64,000 nt of DNA, taken from NCBI GenBank assembly GCA_035544215.1, contig DATKHY010000003.1, forward strand, positions 506,501-570,500. Direction: 5' to 3'. Positions 42,677-51,507 of this stretch are shown in pieces. The notes beneath the pieces are model-generated. The model made no database searches. It was not told the DNA's origin and was given only the letters and a program-made list of their open reading frames with translations. The first letter of the stretch is position 1. Each line of letters begins with the position of its first letter. Source of the DNA: Candidatus Binatia bacterium. GTDB lineage: Bacteria; Vulcanimicrobiota; Vulcanimicrobiia; Vulcanimicrobiales; Vulcanimicrobiaceae. Both the position numbers and the translations under genes were made by a program.

Positions 42677-43988
42677 AGCCCTCGGATTCCTGCGGCCGGT
42701 GGACGCTGCCGTTGGTGTAGATGCGAACCGTCAGGATGCGCCGGCCGTGTTTTCGATCGACGCGCAGCCGCGTGTGCTCGTTCGCGTCGACCTCCTCGCC
42801 CTCGTTCGGAAGGCGCCCGAAGAGCCCGACCGTGTAGCCGCCGATCGTCTCGAAGTCTTCGGTCGGCAGCTCCGTTCCGAGCTTGGCGTTGACGTCCTCG
42901 ACGTTGACGCCGGCTTCGACGACGGCCTCCGTGTCGGAGATCACCGAGATGGGCTCCTGCTCGTCCGCGTCGTGCTCGTCGCGAATCTCGCCAACGATCT
43001 CCTCGAGTAGATCCTCCATCGTGACGAGGCCCGCCGTGCCGCCGTACTCGTCGACGACGATCGCTAGTGAGAATTTGTCGCGCTGCATCTCGCGCAGTAG
43101 CTCCGCGATCTTCTTCGTCTCCGGCACGTGGACGGCGGGGCGCATCAGGAGCCGCATGCTGGTGTGCGCGAGCGAGCCATTGGCGAGGGCGATCAGGAGT
43201 TCGCGATCGTGAATCACGCCGACTATGTCGTCCTTGGACTCTTGGTAAACCGGGAGCTTCGAGTAGCCCTCGGAGATCACGACGTCCAGCACGCGCCGCG
43301 CCGAGTCGTCGATTGAGACGGCGACCATCTCGGGCCGCGGCTTCATCACCTCGCGCACGATTGTATCGCCGAACTCCATCACCGAGTGAATCAGCTCGCG
43401 TTCCTCTTCCTCGATGACGCGCTGCTCTGCGCCGACGTCGACCAGCGCGCGGATGTCCTCTTCCGTCACGTAGGTGTGCTGCCCGTGCCTGATGTGGAAG
43501 AGGCGCAAGAGCAGGTCCGTGATCACCTGGAACGTGCGCGCGATCGGCGCGAGGACGTAGGAGACGTAGAACGTCGGCAGCGCCAGACGGAGCGCCCAGC
43601 GCTCGCTGTCGCCGGTCGCGATCGTCTTGGGGATGATCTCGCCGAAAAGCAAAAAGACGACGGTCATCACGATCGTCGAGAGCAGCGCCGCGCCCGGCAG
43701 CCCGAGCTCGATAGCCGCGTACGTCGCGAGCGACGATCCGGCGAGCAGCACCACGGTGTTGCCCACCAGGATCGAGGTGAGAAAGCGGTTCTTGTCTTCG
43801 ACGAGGGGCACGAGATTCTGCGAGCCGCGAACCTTGCGCTCGGCGATGGCACGCGCGCGCAGTCGCGAGATTGAAACGAGCGCCGCTTCAGCGGCCGCGA
43901 AGAAGGCCGCCAGAATCACCAGCACGACGAGCGCGACGATCTGGTACGGCAGGCTTTCCGGGCTACTTCGAACGGGGTCGGTGTTCAA
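42654..43988 (-). CDS. CorC/HlyC-family hemolysin-like protein (CNNM + CBS pair)
   Basis: A 444-residue protein starting at TTG. CNNM membrane domain to about 170 (YQIVALVVLVILAAFFAAAE then ALVSISRLRARAIAER and LLFGEIIPKTIATGDSE), CBS pair at about 190-320 (VMKPRPEMVAVSIDDSARRV, then VDEYGGTAGLVTMEDLLEEI) and a C-terminal CorC-HlyC domain (TEDFETIGGYTVGLFGRLPN). The family exports Mg2+ or protects against Mg/Co stress. A perfect TATAAT ends nine bases before the start. Confidence 0.9.
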   Translation of the reverse strand: MNTDPVRSSPESLPYQIVALVVLVILAAFFAAAEAALVSISRLRARAIAERKVRGSQNLVPLVEDKNRFLTSILVGNTVVLLAGSSLATYAAIELGLPGAALLSTIVMTVVFLLFGEIIPKTIATGDSERWALRLALPTFYVSYVLAPIARTFQVITDLLLRLFHIRHGQHTYVTEEDIRALVDVGAEQRVIEEEERELIHSVMEFGDTIVREVMKPRPEMVAVSIDDSARRVLDVVISEGYSKLPVYQESKDDIVGVIHDRELLIALANGSLAHTSMRLLMRPAVHVPETKKIAELLREMQRDKFSLAIVVDEYGGTAGLVTMEDLLEEIVGEIRDEHDADEQEPISVISDTEAVVEAGVNVEDVNAKLGTELPTEDFETIGGYTVGLFGRLPNEGEEVDANEHTRLRVDRKHGRRILTVRIYTNGSVHRPQESEGSDAAARL

Positions 43989-43997
43989 GTGAGCGCC

Positions 43998-44003
43998 ATT
44001 ATA
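43998..44003 (-). promoter_or_regulatory. -10 element directly before the CorC-type start
   Basis: TATAAT, nine bases, then the TTG start. The predicted start of transcription is within a few bases of the TTG, leaving no room for a ribosome binding site. A weak TTGTGC lies 15 bases upstream as a possible -35. It overlaps the end of the DgkA-PAP2 gene. Confidence 0.5.
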
Positions 44004-44763
44004 GCACAACGTGGGGACGCACAAGGACGTAAATCGCCAGGGCGACCAGCGTGCCCAGCACGGCTCCCCAGAAGACCTCGAAAGGCCGGTGGATGCGCGC
44101 CTCGACACGGCTCTGGGCGACCAAGAAGGCGACGAAGTAGGCGAGGATCGCGGCCAGCGGCTTCTGATAGAAAAACGCCAGCATGGTTGCGACGGCGAAG
44201 GCCAGCGCGGCGTGCCCCGAGACTGCGCCTCCTTGCAGCGCCGACCCGCGCCCGATCCACGCCTTCGCGAAGATCGTCGCGATCGCCACGACGGCAAGCG
44301 CGATCAGCGCAACGTTGGCCGGCACGGACTGCACGGCTTCGAAGACGCGCTGCCCTCCGCTGATGATGCCTTGGTAGAAGATCAGGTACGCCGCGAGCAC
44401 CGCGCCGACAGCCGCGATCAGCACGGCCCCGGCCGCCGCGTCCTTCGCAGTCTTGGCCAAGGGGTGATGTGCCACGGTGAGCAGATCGACGATCGACTCG
44501 ATCGCCGTGTTCATCAGCTCGAGACTCAACACGAGGGCGACGAGCGTGACCGTGGCGACGACGTAGAAGCGGTCGAGACGCAGGATCAGCGTCGCGAGCA
44601 GGACGAGCGCGGCGATGAGGAAATGCACGCGCATGTTCGGCTGCGTGCGCGTGGCGTAGATGATCCCCTCGAACGCGTGATGGAACGAGCGAAGAAGCCG
44701 GCTGCGGTCGATCGGGAGGTAGTGCGGCTCTTTCTTGCCGCGGTCTTCGACGGGGTGCTGCAT
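43999..44763 (-). CDS. DgkA-type diacylglycerol/undecaprenol kinase fused to PAP2 phosphatase domain
   Basis: A 254-residue membrane protein. About residues 10-125 are a DgkA domain (SFHHAFEGIIYATRTQPNMR, VLSLELMNTAIESIVDLLT). About 125-254 have PAP2 features: KAWIGRGSALQGGAVSGHAA with SGHAA at the phosphatase SGH site, and AQSRVEARIHRPFEVFWGAV with the closing R/H. A kinase and phosphatase for polyprenol or lipid head groups in one chain is known from several phyla. It lies between ybeY (10 bases) and the CorC gene. Confidence 0.85.
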   Translation of the reverse strand: MQHPVEDRGKKEPHYLPIDRSRLLRSFHHAFEGIIYATRTQPNMRVHFLIAALVLLATLILRLDRFYVVATVTLVALVLSLELMNTAIESIVDLLTVAHHPLAKTAKDAAAGAVLIAAVGAVLAAYLIFYQGIISGGQRVFEAVQSVPANVALIALAVVAIATIFAKAWIGRGSALQGGAVSGHAALAFAVATMLAFFYQKPLAAILAYFVAFLVAQSRVEARIHRPFEVFWGAVLGTLVALAIYVLVRPHVVL

Positions 44764-44773
44764 CAGACGTTCC

Positions 44774-45214
44774 CTAATACGGCCACGGCAGCGCGATGGA
44801 GTTGGCAAGGCGACGCTCCTCGCGCCGCATGACGCGGCGCTCGGGCACCGCGACATGATCGTGCCCCATCAGATGCAGCACGCCGTGGATCAGGAGGCGG
44901 TAGATTTCGCACTGCAGGGTCGCGTCGTACTCCCGCGCCTGTCTGCGCGCCGTGTCTACCGAGATCACGACGTCCCCGAGGAGCCGCTCCGCAGGGCGTT
45001 GCGGCGGCTCCTCGAGCGAGAAGCTCAGCACGTCCGTCGCGCAGTCCTTGCCGCGGTACTCGCGGTTGAGCTTGCGGATCGCGGCGTCTCCGACGAGCCT
45101 CAGCGAGAGAGCGGATTGCGCCTCGCCCACGGCGTCGAGGAGACGCTTGGCGGTCGCCACCAGCGCGTGGCCGTCGACGCCGCTGCGGCGCACGTCGTTA
45201 CGGTAGTAGATCAT
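44774..45214 (-). CDS. ybeY: Endoribonuclease YbeY
   Basis: A 146-residue zinc enzyme for 16S rRNA 3' maturation and ribosome quality control. Signature: LIHGVLHLMGHDH (three histidines), with NREYRGKDCATDVLSFSLEE upstream. Its start overlaps the phoH end by 17 bases, the usual phoH-ybeY coupling. Confidence 0.93.
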   Translation of the reverse strand: MIYYRNDVRRSGVDGHALVATAKRLLDAVGEAQSALSLRLVGDAAIRKLNREYRGKDCATDVLSFSLEEPPQRPAERLLGDVVISVDTARRQAREYDATLQCEIYRLLIHGVLHLMGHDHVAVPERRVMRREERRLANSIALPWPY

Positions 45215-46136
45215 ATGCGCGCACGATCTTCGCCACCAGCGGATGACGCACGACGTCGTTGTCGTCCAGCTCCACCACGCCCACGTCGCCGATGTCGCGC
45301 AGTCGCGCCGCGGCGGCGCGCAGCCCGCTGCGCTGGCCCGCGGGAAGATCGATCTGCGTGACGTCTCCGCTCACGACCATTTTTGATCCGTTTCCGAGGC
45401 GAGTGAGAAACATCTTCAGCTGATCGTCGGTGGCGTTTTGCGCCTCGTCGAGGATGACGAACGCCTCGGAGAGCGTGCGGCCGCGCATGTACGCGAGCGG
45501 CGCGACTTCGAGCGTTCCGCGCTCCATATAGCGATTCACGACGGTGTCCTCGAGCAGATCGGCGAGCGCGTCGAAGAGCGGTCGCATATACGGATCGACC
45601 TTCTCGCGAAGGTCGCCGGGAAGAAAACCGAGCCGCTCCCCGGCCTCGACGGCCGGCCGCGACAGGATCACGCGCGCGATCTCGCGCCGTTTGAGCGCTC
45701 GGACGGCCATGACGATCGCAAGGTACGTCTTCCCCGTGCCCGCGGGTCCGATTCCAAACGTGAGCGTCGACTCCTCGATCGACCGCACGAGGCGCCGTTG
45801 ACCCGCCGTGCGCGGGCGGACCTCGCGTCCGCGGTGCGTGCGCAACAGCGTGACGGGGTGCGGGGCGCCGGATGGCGCGGCGGCGTCCGACAGCGCGAGC
45901 GCCACGTCGTCGGGCGTGATGTGCGCGCCGCCGACGGCCGCCTCGAGGACTCGCCGTACGACCGTTTCGGCGCGCGCAACGGCGGCGTCGTCGCCGGCCA
46001 GCAGCAGACAATCGCCGTCGGCGTGGACGGCAACGTCGAGCGAGGATTCTATCGCCGAGAGATTCCGGTCGTACTCTCCGAAGAGCCGCACGCGGTCGGG
46101 AAGGTCGTGGAGATCGATAGAGCGTTGGGCGGTCAA
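45198..46136 (-). CDS. phoH: PhoH-family ATPase
   Basis: A 312-residue protein beginning at a TTG; an N-terminal KH-like segment (to about 80) then the PhoH ATPase: Walker A FGIGPAGTGKTYLAIVMAVR (residues 127-146), VILSRPAVEAGERLGFLPGD, Walker B FVILDEAQNATDDQLKMFLT, and VVSGDVTQIDLPAGQRSGL. It is probably an RNA helicase-like factor acting with YbeY. It is followed tightly by ybeY. Confidence 0.92.
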   Translation of the reverse strand: MTAQRSIDLHDLPDRVRLFGEYDRNLSAIESSLDVAVHADGDCLLLAGDDAAVARAETVVRRVLEAAVGGAHITPDDVALALSDAAAPSGAPHPVTLLRTHRGREVRPRTAGQRRLVRSIEESTLTFGIGPAGTGKTYLAIVMAVRALKRREIARVILSRPAVEAGERLGFLPGDLREKVDPYMRPLFDALADLLEDTVVNRYMERGTLEVAPLAYMRGRTLSEAFVILDEAQNATDDQLKMFLTRLGNGSKMVVSGDVTQIDLPAGQRSGLRAAAARLRDIGDVGVVELDDNDVVRHPLVAKIVRAYDLLP

Positions 46137-46513
46137 CGAGGAAAGTGTTCGTCGCGCAGGCCGCGGGGCTTTCCGAGCACCTCAGCCGCGATCACCGCAC
46201 GAACGAGCTGCCCCTTGCCCACGAAGAACGGCGTCCGCTTGGCGCGCGGCTCCTCGGCCGGATGGATCGGGGGCCGCGGTTCCGGCCTGGCCGGCGGCAG
46301 CTTCGGGGACGGGACCGGCGGGGGCGCGACGGACTGCGGCACGGCCGTCGGAGGCGCCGGGACGACGAAGCGCACCCTCGTGGGATCGCGCGGCGGCGCG
46401 GGCCGCGCCGCCGGCCGCTGCGCCTGCGCCTGCTTGCGGATGGTCGAGACCATGCTGCTTACGACGCCGACGAAGACGAGAACGACCCAGACGAGAGTTC
46501 CAAGGTCGCGCAC
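46133..46513 (-). CDS. Membrane-anchored proline-rich protein
   Basis: A 126-residue protein: one N-terminal helix (TLVWVVLVFVGVVSSMVS), then a Pro/Ala-rich linker (AQRPAARPAPPRDPTRVRFV, SVAPPPVPSPKLPPARPEPR), ending in a short conserved-looking piece FFVGKGQLVRAVIAAEVLGKP. It lies between floA and phoH and overlaps the phoH start by four bases. The C-terminal motif AVIAAEVLGKPR resembles a small peptide present near floA in other genomes; function unknown. Confidence 0.65.
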   Translation of the reverse strand: MRDLGTLVWVVLVFVGVVSSMVSTIRKQAQAQRPAARPAPPRDPTRVRFVVPAPPTAVPQSVAPPPVPSPKLPPARPEPRPPIHPAEEPRAKRTPFFVGKGQLVRAVIAAEVLGKPRGLRDEHFPR

Positions 46514-46522
46514 GGCGGCGAG

Positions 46523-47530
46523 CTACTTGCCGGGGCCTGAGATCGGCGGCGCCTGCGAGTCGGTCGCGGTTTCCGTTGAGGTTCCGATCGCCGAGCGCAT
46601 CTCAGTGTCGGCCTGAACGTTGCGGAGGCGGTAATAGTCCATGACGCCGAGGTTGCCGCTGCGAAACGCCGCCGCGATCGCCTGCGGAATCGTCGCTTCG
46701 GCCTCGACGACCTTGGCGCGCATCGCCTGCGTTTCCGCCTTCTGTTCTTGCTCGGCCGCCTGCGCCGCGTATTGCCGCTCCGCGGCCTTCGCCTGTGCGA
46801 TCCGGCGGTCGGCTTCGGCTTGACTCGTCTGCAGCTCCGCGCCGATGTTCTTGCCGACGTCGACGTCGGCGATGTCGATGGAGACGATCTCGAACGCCGT
46901 ACCCGCGTCGAGCCCCTTCGCCAGCACCGCCTTGCTGATGCGATCGGGATATTCGAGGACTTCCTTATGGTCCACCGCCGCGCCCACGGCGGAGACGACG
47001 CCCTCGCCGACGCGCGCTATGATCGTCGGCTCGCCCGCGCCTCCCACGTAGCGGTCTAGGTTGCTGCGCACGGTGATGCGTGCCTTGACGTTGAGCTGAA
47101 TGCCGTTCTGAGCGACGCCCTGGAAGGTTGGCGTCTCGATGACCTTCGGGTTGACCGACGTCTGCAGCGCCTCGAGCACATTGCGCCCGGCGAGGTCGAT
47201 CGCCGCAGCGCGTTGCCACTCGAGCGGAATCTGCGCGCGCTGGGCGGCGATCATCGCGAGCGTGACGTTCTCGACGTTGCCGCCGGCGAGATAATGCGAC
47301 TGCATCTGATCGACGGTGAGGTTGAGCCCGGCCTTGCGCGCCCGCACGTAGTTGGTGACGATGACGCTGGGTGGAATGCCGATCAGGCGCATCCGCACGA
47401 GCGCGATGATTCCCAGCGGAACGCCCGCGGCGATGGTGCGAATCCACAGTCCGATCGGGAAGTAGTAGAGGAACGCGAAGAACGCGATGATGACGAGAAT
47501 GATTATGACTGCGCCGCTGACGGCTACCAT
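46523..47530 (-). CDS. floA: Flotillin-like protein FloA
   Basis: A 335-residue SPFH/flotillin relative: an N-terminal hairpin membrane segment ([20 protein letters not shown]), [23 protein letters not shown], the PHB-like core ([20 protein letters not shown] region) and a coiled coil rich in A/Q/E with [20 protein letters not shown] near the end. It scaffolds membrane domains with NfeD, which is next upstream in transcription order, a standard pair. Confidence 0.93.
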   Translation of the reverse strand: MVAVSGAVIIILVIIAFFAFLYYFPIGLWIRTIAAGVPLGIIALVRMRLIGIPPSVIVTNYVRARKAGLNLTVDQMQSHYLAGGNVENVTLAMIAAQRAQIPLEWQRAAAIDLAGRNVLEALQTSVNPKVIETPTFQGVAQNGIQLNVKARITVRSNLDRYVGGAGEPTIIARVGEGVVSAVGAAVDHKEVLEYPDRISKAVLAKGLDAGTAFEIVSIDIADVDVGKNIGAELQTSQAEADRRIAQAKAAERQYAAQAAEQEQKAETQAMRAKVVEAEATIPQAIAAAFRSGNLGVMDYYRLRNVQADTEMRSAIGTSTETATDSQAPPISGPGK

Positions 47531-47538
47531 CTCAACTC

Positions 47539-48837
47539 CTATGAAGCGACAGGCTCGACGAAAATGCGCGCGCCTTCGACGCGCACAACTCGCAGGGGGG
47601 TTCCCTGTGCGATGAATTCACCCTCGGTAAGCACGTCCACGCGCCGGCCGTCTATCGACGCGATGCCGGCCGGGCGCAGATAGCTCACCGCGGTGCCGGT
47701 GCGGCCGAGCAGGCCTCTGTGATCGGCACTGGCGACGTATTCGGGGCCCTGCGCGGCGGCCAGGGCCAGCCGGTGCGCCCAAGCGTTCTCCGGCATCGCG
47801 CGCAAGGCGAGCGAGAACACGATGACGGTGAGGACGATGGCCGTAGCGATCGTCTCGATTCCGACAAAGAAGAACGGCAGCCCGAACGCCAGCAGCACGG
47901 CCACGAGGAGCGCGCCGGCGCCGAGAATCCCCGGCAAGCCGTGTCCCGGCACGACGTGCAGCTCCCATAGAATGCCGACTATGCCGAGCACAGCGAGCGC
48001 CAAAACAAAGCCGTTCGAGAATCCCGCGTAGATGTGGCTCCCGAAGAAAAGCCCCAGCGCGCCGATGCCGATCAGGCCGGCGATTCCGTGGAGCGTCTGC
48101 ATCTCGATCAGCAGGCCCAGCATGCCCAGCGTTAACAGCAGCCCGCTCACGACCGGATCGGTCGCGAACCGCGCGAGCTGCTCGCCCCAAGTGAACGTCT
48201 GCATGAGGCGCGGTGCGCCGGCTAGGTGCAGCTGCGACAGCGCGGCGTCGAGCGTCGGGGCCGTTGCGTCGGCGATGCCGGCGCGCACTGCGTCGTCGGT
48301 GTTCAGCGTCAGGATCGCGCCCGCGCGCTTATATTGCGGCAGGTCTACGTTCTTGTCGACCATGGCGCCCGCGATCTTGGGGTTGCGATGGTTGCGCTCT
48401 GCAGTAGACTCAAACTCGCCGCGCAGTCCGGACACTAGCTTCACGGTGGCGGGAATCGGCTCCGCCGCGCCGATCGACGCGCCCGGCGCCATCACGATGC
48501 GGCCGGCCGACAGCGAAATCAGCGCCGCAGCGGAGTATGCCCGCGCGCCGACGTATGCTACGACAGGCTCCTGCGCAGAGAAAAGCGCGTCGCGTATGGC
48601 AAAGGCGGCCTCCACTAGGCCACCGGGGCTGTTGACGTCGAGCACGATCGCGCGGGCGTTCTCCTGATTCGCTTCCGCGACGGATCGCTGCACGAGGTGT
48701 GCCATGCCGTCGTCGACGGTTCCGTCGATAGGGATGACGACGATCGGACGCCCCGTTTGCGCCCCCGCGGCCAGGCTCGCGACGCCGCAAAGCAGCAAGA
48801 ACGCGCTGACCCAGACGCGCAGGCCGAATGCCTTCAT
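47539..48837 (-). CDS. NfeD-family membrane serine protease (ClpP-like)
   Basis: A 432-residue protein: signal peptide ([14 protein letters not shown]), a ClpP/SppA-type domain at about 30-230 ([60 protein letters not shown] with the nucleophile serine, [18 protein letters not shown]), several membrane helices at about 235-355, and a C-terminal OB domain ([20 protein letters not shown]). It degrades or remodels membrane proteins together with FloA. Confidence 0.92.
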   Translation of the reverse strand: MKAFGLRVWVSAFLLLCGVASLAAGAQTGRPIVVIPIDGTVDDGMAHLVQRSVAEANQENARAIVLDVNSPGGLVEAAFAIRDALFSAQEPVVAYVGARAYSAAALISLSAGRIVMAPGASIGAAEPIPATVKLVSGLRGEFESTAERNHRNPKIAGAMVDKNVDLPQYKRAGAILTLNTDDAVRAGIADATAPTLDAALSQLHLAGAPRLMQTFTWGEQLARFATDPVVSGLLLTLGMLGLLIEMQTLHGIAGLIGIGALGLFFGSHIYAGFSNGFVLALAVLGIVGILWELHVVPGHGLPGILGAGALLVAVLLAFGLPFFFVGIETIATAIVLTVIVFSLALRAMPENAWAHRLALAAAQGPEYVASADHRGLLGRTGTAVSYLRPAGIASIDGRRVDVLTEGEFIAQGTPLRVVRVEGARIFVEPVAS

Positions 48838-48852
48838 GCCGATAGCTACCTA

Positions 48853-48898
48853 GGGGCGGCCCTCAAAGTTACGACGGGGCGGCCCTCAAAGCTACGAC
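48853..48898. repeat. Tandem 23-base duplication
   Basis: Two adjacent copies of GGGGCGGCCCTCAAAG followed by TTACGAC or CTACGAC (one mismatch). The second copy includes the stop codon region of yqeY. It lies between the convergent-in-space ends of nfeD upstream and yqeY, and appears to be a recent slip duplication at a gene end. Confidence 0.7.
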
Positions 48899-49338
48899 GA
48901 GAGCTCTTCTGTTACGATCTGGCGGACCAGGTTGCCGTCGGCCTCGCCGCGCAGCTGCGGCATGACCACCTTCATCACGGCGCCGGCGTTACGAGACTCC
49001 GGCGGAAGCTCCGCCAAGACGCCCTGCACGATCGCGCGCACGTCGGCGGCCGAGCGCTGCGGCGGGAGATACGCGGTAAGAATTTCACGTTCCGTGCGCT
49101 CTTTCGCCGCCAGGTCGGCGCGGCCGGCCTTTTCGAACTCGGCGACCGAGTCGCCGCGCTGCTTCACGAGCCGGCGGACGACATCGGTTTCGTCGGCGTC
49201 CGAGAGCTCCTTGCCGCTCTCGGTCCGCTTGTAGATGAAGCCCGACAGCGCGGAGCGCAGCGTATCCAGACGCAGCTGGTCGCGCGCCCTCATCGCCTCC
49301 TTCAGGTCGGAGGATATCCGGTCTTTCATGGTCCCCAT
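48892..49338 (-). CDS. GatB/YqeY-domain protein
   Basis: A 148-residue helical protein: RISSDLKEAMRARDQLRLDT then LRSALSGFIYKRTESGKELS, and the C-terminal AGAVMKVVMPQLRGEADGNLVRQIV in two pieces. It resembles the tail domain of amidotransferase subunit GatB and often follows rpsU, as here (7 bases). Function unknown; perhaps tRNA-related. Confidence 0.9.
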   Translation of the reverse strand: MGTMKDRISSDLKEAMRARDQLRLDTLRSALSGFIYKRTESGKELSDADETDVVRRLVKQRGDSVAEFEKAGRADLAAKERTEREILTAYLPPQRSAADVRAIVQGVLAELPPESRNAGAVMKVVMPQLRGEADGNLVRQIVTEELSS

Positions 49339-49345
49339 AGGGAGG

Positions 49346-49516
49346 TTATGCGCGGCGCTTGCGCGCTGCGGCCGACTTCTTCTTGCGGCGGACGCTCGGC
49401 TTCTCGTAGTGCTCGTGTTTGCGAGCCTCGGCTAGAATCCCAGCCTTTTGGGTGGCCTTCTTGAAGCGACGCAAAGCGCTCTCGATCGTCTCTCCCGGAG
49501 CGATGCGAACTTCCAT
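49346..49516 (-). CDS. rpsU: 30S ribosomal protein S21
   Basis: A 56-residue basic protein, [20 protein letters not shown], with [19 protein letters not shown] and a tail of Lys/Arg ([14 protein letters not shown]). The ATG at 49516 is chosen because it is preceded by GGGGGTGGA and gives the normal S21 length; a longer frame upstream has no family support. Confidence 0.95.
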   Translation of the reverse strand: MEVRIAPGETIESALRRFKKATQKAGILAEARKHEHYEKPSVRRKKKSAAARKRRA

Positions 49517-49649
49517 GTAATCCACCCCCTTTCGGCGCGCCGCGTCGTTGACGCGAACACGAAAAATTAGGCCCCGCAGGGCCACTTTGGTTACAGTAGC
49601 ACAGCGCCCAAGGCAGCGTCAAATCGCCGAACATTACGGGCATTGTGCG

Positions 49650-49991
49650 TCAGCCGGGCGGCCACTCCATGCGCCGCCCGGCCAGCACGTGAACGTGCGC
49701 GTGGTCTACGGTCTGTCCCCCATTGCGGCCCGTGTTGATCACGAGGCGAAATCCCGCGTCGCCGCCGCGCTCTGCGCCGAGTTTCGAAGCGACCTCGAGC
49801 AACCGCGCGGCGAGCGCGCGATCGAGCGTCGTGACCTCGCTCACGTTCGCGTGATGTCGCATCGGCATCACCAGCAGATGCGTCGGCGCCTGCGGATTGA
49901 GATCCTCGATCGCGACGACCAGATCGTCGCGATGCACGATCTTCGCCGGCAACTCGCCGGCTGCGACCTTGCAGAAGATGCAGTCCGTCAC
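49650..49991 (-). CDS. HIT-family nucleotide hydrolase
   Basis: A 113-residue HINT-type protein: DCIFCKVAAGELPAKIVHRD, PQAPTHLLVMPMRHHANVSE, and the catalytic triad HAHVHVLAGRRMEWPPG. It hydrolyses AMP-conjugates; the CxxC at the start may hold zinc. Confidence 0.93.
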   Translation of the reverse strand: MTDCIFCKVAAGELPAKIVHRDDLVVAIEDLNPQAPTHLLVMPMRHHANVSEVTTLDRALAARLLEVASKLGAERGGDAGFRLVINTGRNGGQTVDHAHVHVLAGRRMEWPPG

Positions 49992-50001
49992 TTAACGTCT
50001 C

Positions 50002-51507
50002 TTAACGCGTCCGAATCCAAAAGTTCCACGACTTCGTCGTGGTGTTTCCCGCCTCGTCGGCCACGCGTACCGTCACGTGGATCGGGCCGTCGGGATAGGC
50101 GTACGACGGCAGGTACTGCACGAACTGCGCCGTGCGCACGCACTCCGAGGTCACGTCGCGCCCGTTGATCCAGAGCAGCACGCTCGAGGGATTCACGCCG
50201 ACCGCGTCCGCCGCGAAGCTCGCATAGACGGCGGGCCGGCTGGTGTTTACGGTCGTCCCGGCGTCCGGAGCGAAGTCCGCGATTCCGGGCGGAACGCTCG
50301 ACGCGGAGACGGTGTGCGAAGCTGCGGCTTCGGCCGTCGAGTTTCCCGACGAGAGCCTCCCGATCACGGCGACGTCGCCGAAGTTCGCGCCCTGCGGAAT
50401 CGTGTAACTCCCGACGTATTCGCTGGGCATCCGTTCCTGCATCGCCTGGTTCGCCACGTCGGAGCCGATGTCGAACGTGGCAGAGCCGTGTGGCGTTCCG
50501 TGTAGCGTGACGTGAATCGTGTCACCCGCGCGAAGAGGACGGCTCGCGTCGCTCTCCACGCTCGTGATGCCCACGCCGCCGCTTGGGACGACGGAGGCAG
50601 CCGCCGCACTTCTGCCCGCCAATATCTCGCGCACCTCGTTCGTCTCAACGTTATAGCGCACGGTGACCTGATCGTTCGGCCGCAGGTCACTCATCGAGGC
50701 GGCTTTCCCGTTGAGCGAGATCTCGGTCGTGCGGCCGGCCCCGATGACTTGGCCGTCCCCTAAGACGAACTGGTTTCCGGCGATCGCGACGATATGGCCG
50801 TTGCGCGAGCCGTACTCGTCCACGACGCGCTCGACGCGGCCGTCCTTGCGCATCTCCACGCGGGCGAAGTCGCCGGGGCGAACGTCGCCGAGCTCGCCCG
50901 GCGACGTGACGTTGACGTTGACGTCTTCGACTTCGACGATCGCGTTGGGACCGATCGGGATCGTCTTGACACCGCCGCCGAAGCCCAGCGTCAGCGTCGG
51001 CGGATCCGAGAGCACGTCGACCGCCGCGACCGTGCCGAGTCGCTGGTAACCGTTTCCGGTCGAGATCAGTCCGTTGGCGGAACGGCCCACCAACTGAGCG
51101 ACGATGATGACCGCATTGGTTTTGCGGTCAAAGTGCGCTTGCGCTCCGAGGACGTCCGTGAAGAAGCGCAGCGGCGCATAGAGCACGCTCGCGACCTCCA
51201 GAGGCGGCGCTTCGAGCTGCAACCGGCCCCCGTCGACCTCGGCGATGCGGCTCCCGAGTACGAGCGCGACCGTTTTTGATCCCACCTGCGTTGTGATGCG
51301 ATTCCCGGAGCGGTCGAACGAGAGTCCGAGCGCTTCGAGCGTTCGGCGGACCGGAACGAAGAGGACGCCGTGCTCGATCCGCGGCGGCGGCTGAAGCGAC
51401 AGCGTGTCTCCATTGATCACAATCGCGATCGGCCTCGGCGCCGACGCAAGCGTCGCACCCAACAGCAGGACAACTTCGACTACGCTCAGGACGAGAGTCC
51501 ATTTCAT
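50002..51507 (-). CDS. Secreted protein with copper-amine-oxidase N-terminal domain
   Basis: About 501 residues from the ATG at 51507. Signal peptide (VLSVVEVVLLLGATLASAP), then a Cu_amine_oxidN1 stalk domain at about 20-115 (INGDTLSLQPPPRIEHGVLF, VPVRRTLEALGLSFDRSGNR, LYAPLRFFTDVLGAQAHFDR). Beta-rich regions follow (VEDVNVNVTSPGELGDVRPG, FARVEMRKDGRVERVVDEYG), and an Ig-like end (VYASFAADAVGVNPSSVLLW, YAYPDGPIHVTVRVADEAGN). It has no enzyme domain; probably envelope-associated. ATGA overlap with the glycosyltransferase gene. Confidence 0.8.
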   Translation of the reverse strand: MKWTLVLSVVEVVLLLGATLASAPRPIAIVINGDTLSLQPPPRIEHGVLFVPVRRTLEALGLSFDRSGNRITTQVGSKTVALVLGSRIAEVDGGRLQLEAPPLEVASVLYAPLRFFTDVLGAQAHFDRKTNAVIIVAQLVGRSANGLISTGNGYQRLGTVAAVDVLSDPPTLTLGFGGGVKTIPIGPNAIVEVEDVNVNVTSPGELGDVRPGDFARVEMRKDGRVERVVDEYGSRNGHIVAIAGNQFVLGDGQVIGAGRTTEISLNGKAASMSDLRPNDQVTVRYNVETNEVREILAGRSAAAASVVPSGGVGITSVESDASRPLRAGDTIHVTLHGTPHGSATFDIGSDVANQAMQERMPSEYVGSYTIPQGANFGDVAVIGRLSSGNSTAEAAASHTVSASSVPPGIADFAPDAGTTVNTSRPAVYASFAADAVGVNPSSVLLWINGRDVTSECVRTAQFVQYLPSYAYPDGPIHVTVRVADEAGNTTTKSWNFWIRTR

